64,000 nucleotides of DNA from Opisthorchis felineus. Taxonomy: Eukaryota; Platyhelminthes; Trematoda; Opisthorchiida; Opisthorchiidae. Each line of letters opens with the position of its first letter. Position 1 is the first letter of the stretch. A program made the translations under genes and the position numbers. Below are positions 35,801 to 48,044 of the stretch, piece by piece. Location of the stretch: assembly GCA_004794785.1 (NCBI GenBank), contig SJOL01006479.1:696724-760723 (forward strand), given 5' to 3'. Under the pieces are notes generated by a model. That model had not been told where the DNA came from and did no database searches. It saw nothing but the letters and a program-made list of their open reading frames with translations.

Positions 35801-36284
35801 TTAATTTGACTAAAATACTTGACATTAAAACAGTGGATACCGACATGCTCCGATCGGTGGCGAAAACAAGGAACTAATTTTGAATAAATACTTGTCTAAT
35901 TTTGTACGTGTCCCCTTTTTCCAGGATCATTTCAGTCCTACTTATGTAACAGGTTTGCACAGTTTGACTCAGTGTTACTAGGTTTCTCTGTCCTTATTAA
36001 AGGTAGGGGTAGCATTGCATCCGGCTGAGATTCTGTTGCTTTTTGGCATTAGCGTCGGTTTTTCAGACTGTTCTTACTTCGAACTGCGAACACCATACCA
36101 CGCGACGGATGGGTAGCACTACGTGCGGTTTGCGTTGAGCAGCGCGTGCCACCAGCTGAACGCCTTTTACTCAGTGTAATATGCACGGTGACTTGTTCCT
36201 TAAAAACATGTACTGCTGTGGTATCATCCACCCGATTTCTTGTGGTCCAGCTTTTGAGCCAAAGACTGCTTGAAGATGCTAAGC

Positions 36285-36442
36285 GTCCTCCAAGCTCGGT
36301 GGCTATGACCGGAAGGTCCGTGGTTCGAACCCAACCTGTGCATCTGGACTGATCCTCTCTGGGCTTGGGCAGCCTTGCAATATCTTAGTCTTCCTGCTTC
36401 CTTCAGGTGGCATGGCAGCTAAGCACCCAAAGGGAGTTACAG
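36285..36442 (+). repeat. tRNA-derived SINE, copy 2
   Basis: The head 'gctcggtggctatgaccgg' and 'aaggtccgtggttcgaaccc' carries the B box at 36320-36330. The body 'ctgggcttgggcagccttgc' and 'cttcaggtggcatggcagct' matches copy 1. A-box spacing is reduced by a deletion between head positions. It is followed by a T-rich stretch and a run of ten G (36479-36488), then by the dead LINE starting near 36680. Confidence 0.8.
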
Positions 36443-36679
36443 TCGAACGGTTTTTTCTAATCGTGATCCTGTCTAGTTGGGGGGGGGGTTGCTGACAGTA
36501 TTCAGGCCCTCGTACAACCATAAACTTCAAGACAGACAATCTCACGTCACATCGGCCGTCGCTTGTTACGGGGTCATTAAACCAAAACATTATACTGCTG
36601 ACGTCTCACTTCTTACATATTCACGTATTCCTTCCTGTCCCCTGCCCCACTCCGTTTCTGTACTCTAAAGGTCCAAGCA

Positions 36680-39440
36680 CTAGAACTGAGAGCTTTGTCC
36701 ACATTTAGAGGCAAATCCCGCACGTCTGTCTTCAGCAACATCTCTGCAATTTGAGCGCAATTTTTGGACCTCCATAGTCGGCCTACTTGGCTGCTTCTAC
36801 TGTCCTCATTTGGTAGCGTATAGGACAACAGGCTGCTATCGTTCGTAAGCTGGATTCCCACCGCATTAATATATGCTATCTGTCAGAAACAAGAATCCAG
36901 GACGCAGGTGGTGTAACTGAACTGGTTGCCCCGTATTTCTCTTCCGGCTGTGACCTCTGGCGATGCAGAAGCCTTTGCGGCTTGACATACCCCGATAGGT
37001 ATTGTGGTGAACAATCCAACCAAACCGTCCCTTATTAATTGGATACCCCTTACCATTCACCGCGCTTAGCAATACCTATGAAAGAATCTCGGGGAAAGAG
37101 GTCCGCCTTCTATTTGTTATGCATGCTTAGGCTCCAACGAAATAGGGCTCTGAATCCGCCAGAGACGGTTTTTGTGACGCTCTAACTCTTCTGATACCAC
37201 GAGCGAAGAGCTCAGACGTCCTTGTTGTCGTTTGTAATTTGATTAGTCCGATAGGTTGGGTCAGCGCTACTGAGGCTCATTTGGATGGTTGCCTTGGATT
37301 GGACACGAGACAACGCACAACGAAGTGAGCCTTTGCATAATCGATTTCCGAAACAGTGGAAATAGGAAAGCCCACCAACAAAGCAGCCCCGAACCCAAAG
37401 AGACCACACTGCTGTCAGTTATCTGGATCGAGAGTCGTGTACCGCCTGCCGCCCCTTCTGGCGTATCTGCATAGACTCCGATCATGCACCCATCCGTTGC
37501 TCTTTCTGATTATGATTTTCTAGTTTACACAAAACCTGCACACATTGTTCGGATATTGAGAAGCCCTTGGACCCAGAAATCAGGCAAACCTATCGGAACG
37601 TGATGCCGGGGCTTCTGTCTGCGGTACAACCCGGCCGAATTCTCCTAAGTATTGGATCTCTGATAGGACCATGGCTCTGCTGGAAGCCCGGCGACAGATC
37701 CCTTGTAGTTTTAGGCACAACCTAAATCAATTCATTTTTCGACGCCAGATAAAACTGAGTATCCACGCAGGCCATGAAGCTTGGTGGATCCGAACGGCTG
37801 GAGAGATGGAAGAAGTAAAAATTGCTAGGAATGTCTGCAGGTTGTTTCACTTGATTTTTTCAGTCTTCTATCAGTTAAACTATCAAGAATGATGGTGATT
37901 CTCTGATATTCAGCAGAGATGGACATTTGAAACTTTGGACACAGTACTTCGAACAACAATTCAGTCAACTGCGTGTAATCCGTGCACTCATGCTTTGACA
38001 AACAGAATGGTAATATGGGGCACTCTTCATCCTCCGACGCCCCCGAATGTACATCCCCACTAAAGCATTATTGTGCTCTTGGTTCTGACAACATTCCGCC
38101 TGTTGTGTTCGAGCACTGCGGCGAATTCCTCAGACACTGGTTGTCTGGCCTAGTTGCATCTATTTGGGAGGACGATAGCGTTCCAGACAGAGCATAGCTC
38201 GATAATATTACCCATCTTCGAAAAGGCTACTCGCAGTGATTGTACTAATCACAGAGACACCAGTTTGACTGACAATGTAACAAGGCCTCTGGTGTCACTA
38301 ATTCTTCGATATCTTACGGCGGCCCGCGAAGCCTCGACACATGAGTATCAAGTGGGATTTCGACCTTGTAGAGGCTGCGTCGACCACATCTGCACACTCC
38401 GTCAGGTGACAGAGCAACGCCACCTGTACAGATGTTCTTTGACTTCAGGGGTACGTTTGATTCTGCCGATCGGTCAGTGCTGCTAACTACACTTGCTCAT
38501 CAGAGTGTGCCCCGGAAGTTTGTGAGCATAATCTGGTCCTCATATTCACATACTTCTGGGGGTGCCAGAGTGTATAGTGAGCTCTCCAAAAGCTTCCCTA
38601 CAAATGATGTCTGACAAGGATGTCCACCATCTTCATTCTTGTCCAACTTGGTCTTTAATAAATTAATGAAACGATTGCTGGAAGGTCCTCAAAATTCTAG
38701 TGTTCAAATCGTTGCTAATGAGAACCTCGTTGATCTGGAGCACGCAAACAACATCATCCTCGCTTTGGACACGATGACCAAACATAGACTCTGTTGAATA
38801 AACTGACCACCATCATACCGTCTTTCACCATACGCCTCGCACCTTTAAAGTGCAAGTGCGTCAGAGCGTAGAAGCTGTCAATACGTTCTTTGCAATGGAG
38901 AGGGAAGCACTGGATGTTGTGGATACTTTTACATACCTCGGCAGTTTTATGATCTCCGCCGACAGTGTGTAGTGAAGTTTGTAAGACGTTACTGGTATTG
39001 GATGGCATCGATAAATCCGTAACTAGTTTGTGCAGCAGGTACAGTAGTCGTAAAAAACATCCAGCACCAGCCCCGCCATGTGTCACGCATGCTGAATAAT
39101 CTTCTACTGAGACGCGTATTGTTCTCCGTGCCTGCTTCAGTACGATGGAAACTCATGGGTGAACAACATGTGACTTGGAAGAAAGATGTGAAGGTGCTTC
39201 GGTGCTGTTAGCGGGGCCCGCCCTTCATGATGGATACCCCGTGGCCCCTACCACCCTGAGCTGCAGGCGCTGCAAGAAATGACACCCAGTCGCCCTTAGT
39301 GGCGTTATTTCCAGATTATCTGACTAAGCATTTGGTGGAGTAGGCACCTCAGAATTCTCGAGGTTTGGTAGCGCATTTCCTCCCCTCATTCACCCTTCTC
39401 TCTTTTCACTTTGGGGATTTAAATGTAATAAAATTACAAT
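36680..39440 (+). mobile_element. Nearly full-length dead LINE (RTE/CR1-like endonuclease plus reverse transcriptase)
   Basis: Domains occur in normal order over three shifting frames. Endonuclease: HRINICYLSETRIQD near 36855-36900, then SDVLVVVCN and EAHLDGCLGLD near 37210-37310. Linker: LLEARRQIP to FHLI at 37674-37850 and QYFEQQFS near 37945. RT: GSDNIPPVVFEH near 38080, HRDTSL near 38250, GFRPCRGCVDHICTLRQ at 38355-38405, FFDFRGTFDSADRS at 38432-38475, and QGCPPSSFL near 38620. The catalytic YADD box reads HANN at 38740-38752, so RT activity is lost. The C-terminal segment (RRVLFSV, GEQHVTWKKD) ends near 39190, followed by a 3' UTR-like stretch with 'aatgtaataaaattac' near 39425. The family is common in trematodes. 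Confidence 0.85.
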
Positions 39441-40220
39441 TGTAATTCTACAGCGGTGAAGAATCAATGTCATCACTAATGTTGCTGTCTCTGGCGATGA
39501 TAGTGATAATGTTGACTCAGTATCCTCATTTTATTCTGGAATTCTGGAAAGCTATCGCTTTTCTTCTCCTTGTGGCTTGAGCAGACCAGTCTTGTATATT
39601 ACAAAAGAGGAAGTCTGTATGAAACATGCCATGACAGGCTTTAAACAACTGGGTGTCTGCTTTTGATTGGTTGGAATGATATGCCAGGAAACCGAATCCA
39701 GCTACAGGACCATGAACTTTGTTAACGTGTTTATCTTTCACGCTCAAACTAAGTTCAGGTTATACGACTGAACACCAATCACATCAAGGATGGAATACAG
39801 TTATTAGAAAGTGTTCTTAGGGCTGCAAGTCGCCACTAAGAACAACCGGATAGGTCAGTAGCGTCCTACAGTTTGCACGGTCTGTGATAAAGTTATCCAC
39901 GCAAATCGGAGTTCCACGTATTCTAAGCTGAACTTATGAAAAAGGAACCAGAGGCTAGCTTTCGTTTCAGAAGAGCTTGGTAAACAATCGGTCGTTCGCA
40001 ACCTTCCTACGGCACGAAGCCTAATGTCAGCAAAAAATTATGATAACTTTTTTTGCATGCATAAGGGAAATTCGGTGTAAAAAACTTTTAGCTGGGAAGA
40101 AATAACGACTGTGTCCAGAGATGCCTCAGTTTACCAGCTGACAGTCGGATAGTGTGGTTGGCTCCCTGGACAAAAACGGATTGAATAACCAAATGAGTTT
40201 TCGGTTTAAAAGCAAATCGT
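39440..40220. other. No recognisable feature
   Basis: Unassigned sequence between the dead LINE and family B locus 3. No ORF with family motifs. Confidence 0.5.
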
Positions 40221-40221
40221 T

Positions 40222-40815
40222 TCTCGAAATACACTCATTTGCAAACAAATTTGGTTTTGCGAGAGACCTAACTGGAACCAAGCTGAATCTCTCGTTTGTG
40301 ATGTTTCCAGGCAACTGAATGTGCTGCACCAGGCTGACTCATATTTCAGTAGCTACGATATTCGAGATATCGCGATACATGTATATTCGTAATGCGCTAC
40401 TCATAAGATTGTTGAAAATTCTTCGACAGCCCACGACCGGTTTCGCTCTTCTTGGGGCTCATCAGGTAGGCGCATTCCCCGAGTTTCCGTCAACCTTATG
40501 TTCTACTTGAAACCAAATTGCACGAAATTAGCGAAATACACTCATTTGCAAACAAATTTGGTTTTGCGAGAGACTCACGTGGGACCCAGCTGAATCTCTC
40601 AGCAACCTTATGAGTAGTGCATTACGAATATACATGTATCGCGATATCTCAGACATCGTAGCAACTGAAACATGAGGCGGCCTGGTGCAGCACATTCAGT
40701 TGCCTGGAAACATCCCAAACGAAAGATTCAGCTGGGTTCCAAGTGAGTCCCTCGCAAAACCAAATGTGTTTGCGTATGAGTGTATTTCGCTAATTTTGTG
40801 CAATTTGGTTGAGTA
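40222..40815 (-). mobile_element. Family B locus 3: tandem unit plus large inverted copy
   Basis: A forward unit starts at 40225 ('cgaaatacactcatttgc') and the next unit start recurs at 40532, a 307-bp period. The second unit stops after about 90 bp, then an inverted copy runs from about 40598 to 40812. Left arm 40225-40425 and right arm 40610-40812 are near-complementary, giving a hairpin of about 200-bp arms. The hammerhead (40431-40471, minus) sits in the loop. Confidence 0.8.
40431..40471 (-). ncRNA. Hammerhead ribozyme with one stem II mismatch
   Basis: On the minus strand: CCUAC, CUGAUGA, stem II GCCC-CAAGAA-GAGC, GAAA, CCGG, GUC, GUGGG. It differs from the intact copy at 29096-29136 by a single base in stem II that creates a C-A mismatch. 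All catalytic core positions are kept, so weak activity is possible. Confidence 0.8.
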
Positions 40816-41021
40816 CTGATATGCTGCGACGAGTTTTCCTTAAAATCTTAGGTCACCGTAGAGGCAAAGCGGCAACTTGAACAGCCTCACTGTCAGCCTT
40901 ATGAACAAAAGTTCTTGGTTTACGAACAACAGTCACCCTCCATTCTAGTCCGGCCGTTCTGCTACCGGCCCAGCTTGCGTGCTATTATGAGCTTTAAATC
41001 TTGAAATGATTTCATGTCATA

Positions 41022-41465
41022 TTGGATGCCATCAGCTGGGTCATCTTATTTACTGTACACAGTAGGGCGGGTAAACTCGAAAATCCCTTTCCACACCTCC
41101 ACATACCTCATTATATTACCTACACCGTTCCGCTAACACTGTGCTGTCTGCAGGTCCCACTACGGGGACTGAGGACCATTGTAATCTTGTGTCACCAGCG
41201 GTTCCAAATTACACGCGTTTGTCCGAAGAAACCGAATGAGAGACCTAGTTCTCCGTCCCCGGTCATTTTGGTCGGATATATTGTTTATTCTCAGAATCAC
41301 ACAGGACGACTGATAGCGCTTTCTCGCAAGCTGGAAGTTCTACTAGTACCGTTATACTGTCTCTCTGGAACAGTGATTCAGGATGTTTATACTGTTACTG
41401 AACTGGCTGCTCCATTAACAAATAACCCGCTGCATCTGTGTTCACCGGATTCAACATCACGTTAG
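41022..41465 (+). other. Unassigned 147-codon open frame
   Basis: The frame begins at an ATG-equivalent codon and stops at 41463-41465. An acceptor-like 'ctgtctgcag' ends at 41156, so the last 100 codons could be a terminal exon. The sequence has a hydrophobic centre (LEVLLVPLYCLSG) but no motif I recognise. It may equally be chance or a decayed element. Confidence 0.2.
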
Positions 41466-41469
41466 ACGT

Positions 41470-42880
41470 TCAGCGAGCGTCGGTTTGGTCTACCCGATAG
41501 TCCTTCATGTTCGCCACGGCGCTATTACTTTGCACTTTGTAAAGCAATCTGTTGCAAAAGGGGTTTCCCGCTGCTTCGTATTTTCCACCAGTCCCGCAAA
41601 GAGGTATGGCTCTGAGTAAGCTAAGGTTTGTTTGTGGTTTCGCGTGCAGACAGGTTCTGGTCGGTTTAAGGTTGGTTGGAATGTTGGATTGGACATAGAA
41701 ATAATAGAAAATAGGGCATTTCTACCGGGGATGTTTTCTAATCACAGACTGTTATCCAATTCTTGAGCAGTGGAGAGATGGGGCTTGCCGGCATATCACT
41801 CACCGACCCAAGGAAACTTAGACTGTAAGTTACCCGTATCGATCACCACCGGTCACTGCCCCTGAAATCTGCGCAGAATCCAAATACTCACTTGATCTCC
41901 ATAATTTTTCTTTCAATCTTTTGGGAATACCAAAAATCAACCAACTTCCTTCGGCCACCGAGTCTTATAGAGTGAAGAATCAGCGTTCAAGTTGACAATT
42001 TTTCACTAGTTTTCAGCCCACAAGACTTTAGATATTAACCACGACTCAAGGGGTTCTTCAGATTTCTTCCCCTAATACAAGCAACTAAGCTGATTCACGT
42101 AATGAATAGCTGACAACACAGTTTTTGGAAGTATCTGAGATCACCTTTTTCTGTTCGTAACCGCACAAAAATGGTTAGATTGTAAGACACTAAGAGAAGC
42201 TACGAGCAGCTGCATACTGCGAAGCTCGATGCATCCAAGATCTCGAAGAAATAAATGAAACCAAAATTACATGGAATTTCTGAGGGTTCATGAAACGCGT
42301 CAATGCAAGCCCGTTGCGGCCCAGTCTGCGAACAATCATAATTGATACCTGATCTCTAGCCTGAGAGGAGGTTTCTAACTTTGGACTGGTTATTTAGGGC
42401 AACAGTTCAGTTGGTCGTCTACCATTTTCCTCCCTGACTGTCAATTTGTGACAGAGAGACTTTATAGTTAATAAGAAACCTTTAAAAAGTGGAACATCTA
42501 AATGCATCCCTTAGTCTGATAAAACGAAGTTTGGGCTCTTAGCTGTACAACGATATGCTATTACCAGTGATGACGATGATAGACCATATGTAAAGTAATC
42601 CTATTTGCAAGATGATGTTGGAACATGCAGAGACTATCCGCTGATAAGAAGTGCGGATCAGGTAGTTATTTAGGGACCGAGTCGACACATGTTCCGACCC
42701 CCAAACTGGAGGATCAGGAGACTGTTGGACAGACTTGTACCCATTGACTAACCTGGTACGGGAGGCCGTGTGAGTTTCAAAAGTACGCTCCCCAGTATAG
42801 CTTAATGGGTTACGGATGTGCACATATTGTCACACCGCGGTAAGGTCCAGTCTCTTCGTGACAGACCATACAGAGTAGCT
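41470..42880. other. No recognisable feature
   Basis: Between the open frame and the gag pseudogene. If the gag element once extended into pol it would lie here on the minus strand, but no protease or RT motif is readable. Confidence 0.5.
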
Positions 42881-42885
42881 AGGAC

Positions 42886-43863
42886 TTATCCCAAAAGCGT
42901 AGTTGTTGCATCAGACTGCTGTCGTCTGCTTCGTGAACTCCGAGTTTGGCTGCGTCTTCGGCTAGCTTTTCGCGTCGGGCACTCGCTTTCCTTGTGTCCA
43001 GGTCGGTTGCGCACTGAACATCTGTGTTTTTCATAGAGACACAATCGCACAAAACGCCATTCGCCGCACTGCCAGCATGCCGTTGGGCGCTTTGCTCCGT
43101 TAGAGTTTGCCGTCACGGGAGTTTGCCTCTAATTCGTCTTGGCAATATTGAAAGCAAGGTTGGATAATGGTCTCTCCAACATGGCCGTGTCGTTTTTGAG
43201 ATTCAGGAGGCGCTGACACTGGTGAATAATGGACTACAGCGTTACCTCGGGAGACTGTTCAATCTTGTTCAATAGCCCCGCTCTGATATCACTCTCTGAA
43301 TGCGACTGAAGACCACATATGGTAATAAGACACTTGAACTGGTCTGCCGTCATGCTAGATAACTTGAATTGTTTACATTCAAGATTGACTCTACCGGCAT
43401 AAATGATGTAGTCTTCAGATTCCTTTTTCGCTAGTTTCATACACTGATAGCGAATATTAAACAAAGACGAACGCTCACCGGAAATTGTTGATAGTTGCTG
43501 CACGGTTTTATCAAAACTGAGGTCTCGCGTGTTCTCAGGCAGGATAAAGTTGGAATACCTTGTGCCAAGCTTTCTGAGCAATAGTCGTACTTTCCAGGCA
43601 TCATCTTTGTGCTTCATTTCGACTGTGAAAACATCTTCGTAACGTTTGAACCGCGAATCGAAGGTTAGGTCGGCATCAGGGTCATAATGGAACTCCATGA
43701 TGCTGTTGGCGATCGAGTCGACTGAATGTGCATCTGGAGCGGAATTTGGTGGTTGAATTTTGAATTGCTGCGTCAATGTTTCCACCAAACGTAATTGCGC
43801 CGCTTCAAACTGATTTTGTTGTTGCAGCCGAATTTCTTTCAACGCTTCAGCAGTTATTGTCAT
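42886..43863 (-). pseudogene. LTR-retrotransposon gag pseudogene with zinc knuckle
   Basis: The ATG at 43863 opens 209 codons: a glutamine-rich start (LQQQNQFEAAQLRL), YDPDADLTFDSRFKRYEDVF, VRLLLRKLGT and QLSTISGERSSLF. This is the retropepsin-less Gag type found with Ty3/gypsy-like 'K02A2.6' elements of worms. The frame stops at 43234 (TAG) and again at 43129-43131 (TAG), yet stays in phase into a zinc-knuckle region CWQCGEW...C, then CSVRNRPGHKESEC, where the second Cys of the knuckle is Arg. I find no protease, RT or integrase beyond 42886, so it is a truncated, dead copy. Confidence 0.8.
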
Positions 43864-43884
43864 GATTCCGTGTGTTCTGGCGTC

Positions 43885-44040
43885 GCCACTCTATTATATC
43901 TGACTGCTGTCCCCGCTCCAGTGCCTAGTGCCGGAAAAAGACTCACAGAAGGGAACACAACAGCTTTATTGCAAACAAGCGAGTGGGTGCGAAAAGTAAA
44001 ACGGCCTCGCGCTATATTTTGAAGGGCACTGTATGACCTC
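43885..44040 (-). mobile_element. Partial LTR and primer-binding region of the gag element
   Basis: Immediately upstream of gag on the minus strand. It contains 'atatagcgcgaggccg' (TATA-like), 'gcaataaagctg' with a poly(A) signal, then 'ttcccttctgtgagtct', the usual order of a retroviral-type LTR. 'tggcgacgccag' next to the gag ATG may be the primer-binding site, but I cannot name the tRNA. LTR ends and the partner LTR are not visible. Confidence 0.45.
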
Positions 44041-44049
44041 GATCCAAGG

Positions 44050-47000
44050 CTGTCTGATAGGCGTTTAGTGGAGTTTGAGGGTCTCAATAGGTTTCGGGTA
44101 TTCTGGGATAATCTTCAGGAATCTGAGCTTCCTGACAGTAACAATAATTGTACTAACAAGATGTACTTTGAACTGCTTAAGCACCTGAGATGAATACAAT
44201 TCGGTAAAAAGTGGCTCTCGAGGGAGGAAAGGAATCCAATTTGAAAACACTGCAACAGTCTATTTGGATGTTTGTACAACCAAGTAGACGAAATGTGACA
44301 GCAAAGTATGCAAGCGCCGAATCAGAGGGTCAGGAGCTACTCGGACAATTCAGTTTCTCCAGAATGACAAGAAGTTGATTGAAGGTGATCGCAAACTTTG
44401 GTGGAGTTTGAAAGTGGATATTCGGCAACAAGTACTATTTTCCTGTTTGATTTGGCAAAACATCTGAGGAACTTGCCTGCTCTCGGCCACTGGCTGATGA
44501 ACACTGTCTCTCGGCAGCCTCATAGTTTGTTTTGACATAAGGATAAACAACTGTTATTGCTGCCCAGTAGCTCACATTAGAGGATGAGTTTCTGTAAAAT
44601 ATCCCGATAAAACTTCGAAGTGGCACTTCGATATATCATTATTATGGTTTCCGGTGACAAAATCAGTGTTTAGGGATGTTCGTTCAACCTTGCTGCCTCA
44701 TGGAAGAAGATCCACTCACTAAAAAGTCCCACTGAATGAAACTAGGTAACATTTCTTTCCGCTATCTCTTGGAATGATGGGTGCATTCATATTTCTTCCA
44801 CCGAGCAGAGTACTTGAAGGACGTTGGTGGTGTTGTGAAGTAGTCTCAGAACTTTACACAAGTATTCTGAACCATCTCTAAGATTTTGGAACGAATCCTC
44901 TGGATCAGGTAAAGGAAAATACTCTAAATAGGATGCCAGACTTAAGGTCATTTCCCCCATAGACTACAGAGCGTTCACTAGGCAACAATCGATTATCGAT
45001 ATCTCGTCAGATAGCCGCTGACCGAGTTATTGAAAGCCGTACACAGACTCGAAGCTACGTCATTTACTCAGACGGCACCGAGAAACCTGGATGGGTACCA
45101 GATACACAGTATTTATTTTCTGCTGCGGGAGCCTCTCAAAAACCTACATGTTAAATACAACAGTCTTGTTTCCGAATGTTTCTTCCCGTTACTCAAAAAA
45201 CATACCAGGTGGACCGTCAGCTTACTCTGTTTGTGATCACTTACTAACTCATGTATAAACATTAAGTGAATGAGAGTGCAGCCATTGGTACCTTAATTAT
45301 GATAGAGCGGAGTTTGAACAACACCGATAGAAAACACAGCGGGATTTACAAGCATTTTGTATAGGCTCGTTTTTACCCAATAAAAAGTAACAAATAAAAC
45401 GTGTCTACGAGTGGTACTCTAAGCAAACTGGTAGACGCTGGATGAAAACAATCAGGGCAACACAGTAGGCTTTTGTCAACTAATCCACATCACTCTAACA
45501 GCCACATACAGCTGTTTCTATACATTCAGACTAGTTTTTAGTCTATCAGTGGCAATCGTCTTGGTGACGATTGCCACGTGACTCTGTGGCGAAGTAGGCG
45601 GGTGAAATCTAAAGCAATAACAGATGTCAACCAGTTGATGACGATCGGTAGGGAGTTCCCTGCTGGAATTAGAAACTTAGTTTTTACCCGGATTAGAACA
45701 TTTTCCTTTTGCTTGTGACTCTTAGGCTGTTGTTTGTCTAGACTAGCATTCTTATAAACAGGTTGCACATGTTACTGATTATTTGATAGAGAAGAGTCTA
45801 TACGAAATGCTTGCATGTACTAGTGTCCGTTTTCTAGTTCATTCAGATTACGGCTGGATTACAGAGGGGAGTTGATTCTGAAGTGAGCTGTCGGCGAATG
45901 TTGAGGGAATGTAAATCCGGAATGTCCGTCGGTTGTTGTACTTGGGGTGAAGTTTCGTGAAGCGGAGTTTACGCGGCCAAAATGCCCACGTTTCCTTTTA
46001 AATTTTAATAATGCTGATGTGATCACCGATACTGAAAAGTCTGGGGGCGGGCAGAGTGTTTTGAACATTGAAAAAAACTTGTGAAAAACACCAGAAGTGA
46101 AGGTGACGAGTGGCCAATGAAAAGCCCCGGAACAGGGACCAAACAGGGTGAATGTTAATGAAAAAAAAACCGGTTTGCCTCGTATAAGTTGAAAGCTTCA
46201 CACGCTCATTTGTTACACAATCAAGTTGTGTGCTTTATCCTCAGGAACCACTGATCACCGAGGCTGACCGTGTTTGAAACCTAGCACGACACCCACAAAA
46301 ATGTCAACTGATATTAATGGCATTTCGGTGACCCAGCAGGTTAACCTCGCGCGCCAGTTGACTACTCTCTTCAAAGGAAAGTCCACGAACGGACATGGAG
46401 TACTTGATATCTAGATTTCCTTCGAGGGTAGTGGTTTCCGTTTGGGTTGTGGGTTACGAGGAATGCTACTGTCACCATTTCATAGGAAGGGATTTTCTCT
46501 GAAGAGGTTTTGCTTGGGAGTGAAACCTAAATCATCAATTTCGGTCCAACACCAGACTTGCCCTCTTAAGGAAAGAAAGCAGGCATGGTTGCAATCATAA
46601 ACTACCTTGAATATATTATTGACAATACTACGTCATTTTGTTTCTTTTCAAGGTCTCCCTTGAAGCAAACTATGGTTAAAAACCTGTCCCCAAATGCTCA
46701 CGGTGAGAAAGCCGCAGACTAACCTAACAAGCTGTCTATAAAACCAGGCTGGTGAACTAAAACCGGACCAACCATGTCTTCCTTGTTGACTAAGACTGAA
46801 ATTTGATTTTGCCTTCATTATAAATATTTTAGTCTGCAGCAAAGTTGACAACCTTCCGCTTGGAATTGCTGTGTGACTAATAAAATATTGCATTTTCCCT
46901 CATTCAGCCGCGGTAAGAGTTTGCGGAACCCCCTCTCCCATACTACGAGCAAGTTTGGTCAGATTGGGTATAAAGGATCCTCCATAACACAGAAAGGTAA

Positions 47001-47870
47001 CGCTTGTGCTAGGCTCAGGTTGCGTCGTATTACACATTCTGGAGATGACGGTCCTAATAATAAACACTACGCTGGGGACGGTTGTCGTGGTTATGCCAGC
47101 CCATCCTCAAACAACTTTGTAAAGTTCCTTAAGCCTTGCGGGTGAAATTTCGACTATCAACGAAACTTATTCACACTGCGCTACCCTGACAACGAAGTGT
47201 GTTTGACACTGACACACCCCTACTTCATTTCTATATTGCGCTGATGTACATGCAGTTTCAGATTCGTTTGACTAAGGACGACAAAACTTGGACTTTACAG
47301 GGTCGCTGCTTCTGACTGGAATTCGGTTAGTGGTTTGGATACTGCAGACTATGTTCAGATGTAAGACAGGGCTGAGGACTCCCACATACTGTCTGTTTCC
47401 TGGTAAGCACCCTTTGTTTATTTTTCTCTAATAACGTATTTTTTGCAAACTCACATATTTCTGAAAAACGACTGGATTCGACTTCAGAAGAACTGAGGTA
47501 GCATGGTGAATTGCATGAGTACGAAGCCTCTAAGGCAGAAATCGACATACTAACTTTCTACAGAGCTCTCTTTCCGATGAGCAGCACTTCGGCAACGGTA
47601 TGTCACCACGACGTCTCTCACCAAGAAGAAAACACCTACCTTCTGATAACAAGATTCGAGGGTAAAAAACCGTAATGAAGTTCGGTTTGGTTGGATAAGA
47701 ACTGTGCCCTCACAGCGAACTGCGGATAGGTACGGAAGAAGTAGACTTGCGTATTCCAAAAAGGCTGTTTGACAAGGGCGTTGACGTCACTGCCAATAAT
47801 CATTTCAATGGTCCCAAAATGCTGGTGAAATACAGTGATATCATAGTGGCTTCTAAGCACCACTGGTGTA
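44050..47870. other. Gene-free stretch
   Basis: Apart from the hairpin at 45549-45577, I see short frames only. The + frame 46873-47145 (90 codons) lacks recognisable motifs. Confidence 0.5.
45549..45577. other. Perfect 12-bp hairpin
   Basis: 'gtggcaatcgtc' (45549-45560), a 5-nt loop and 'gacgattgccac' (45566-45577). No adjoining T-tract or gene. Function unknown; it could be a structured RNA stem or a mini foldback. Confidence 0.7.
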
Positions 47871-47879
47871 TTTCTGTCA

Positions 47880-47894
47880 GTGATGATGATGATA

Positions 47895-47954
<60 letters not shown>

Positions 47955-47962
47955 GTGACGAC

Positions 47963-48041
<79 letters not shown>
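47880..48041. repeat. (GAT)n / (ATC)n microsatellite, about 160 bp
   Basis: More than 50 GAT units with two interruptions ('gataatgat' near 47891 and 'ggtgacgacgat' near 47954). Frames across it read as poly-Asp, poly-Met or poly-Ile and are not genes. Confidence 0.97.
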
Positions 48042-48044
48042 ATA

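Noticed and set aside
40390..40510. Short protein reading [16 protein letters not shown]
   Set aside because: It is the antisense of the hammerhead ribozyme in family B.
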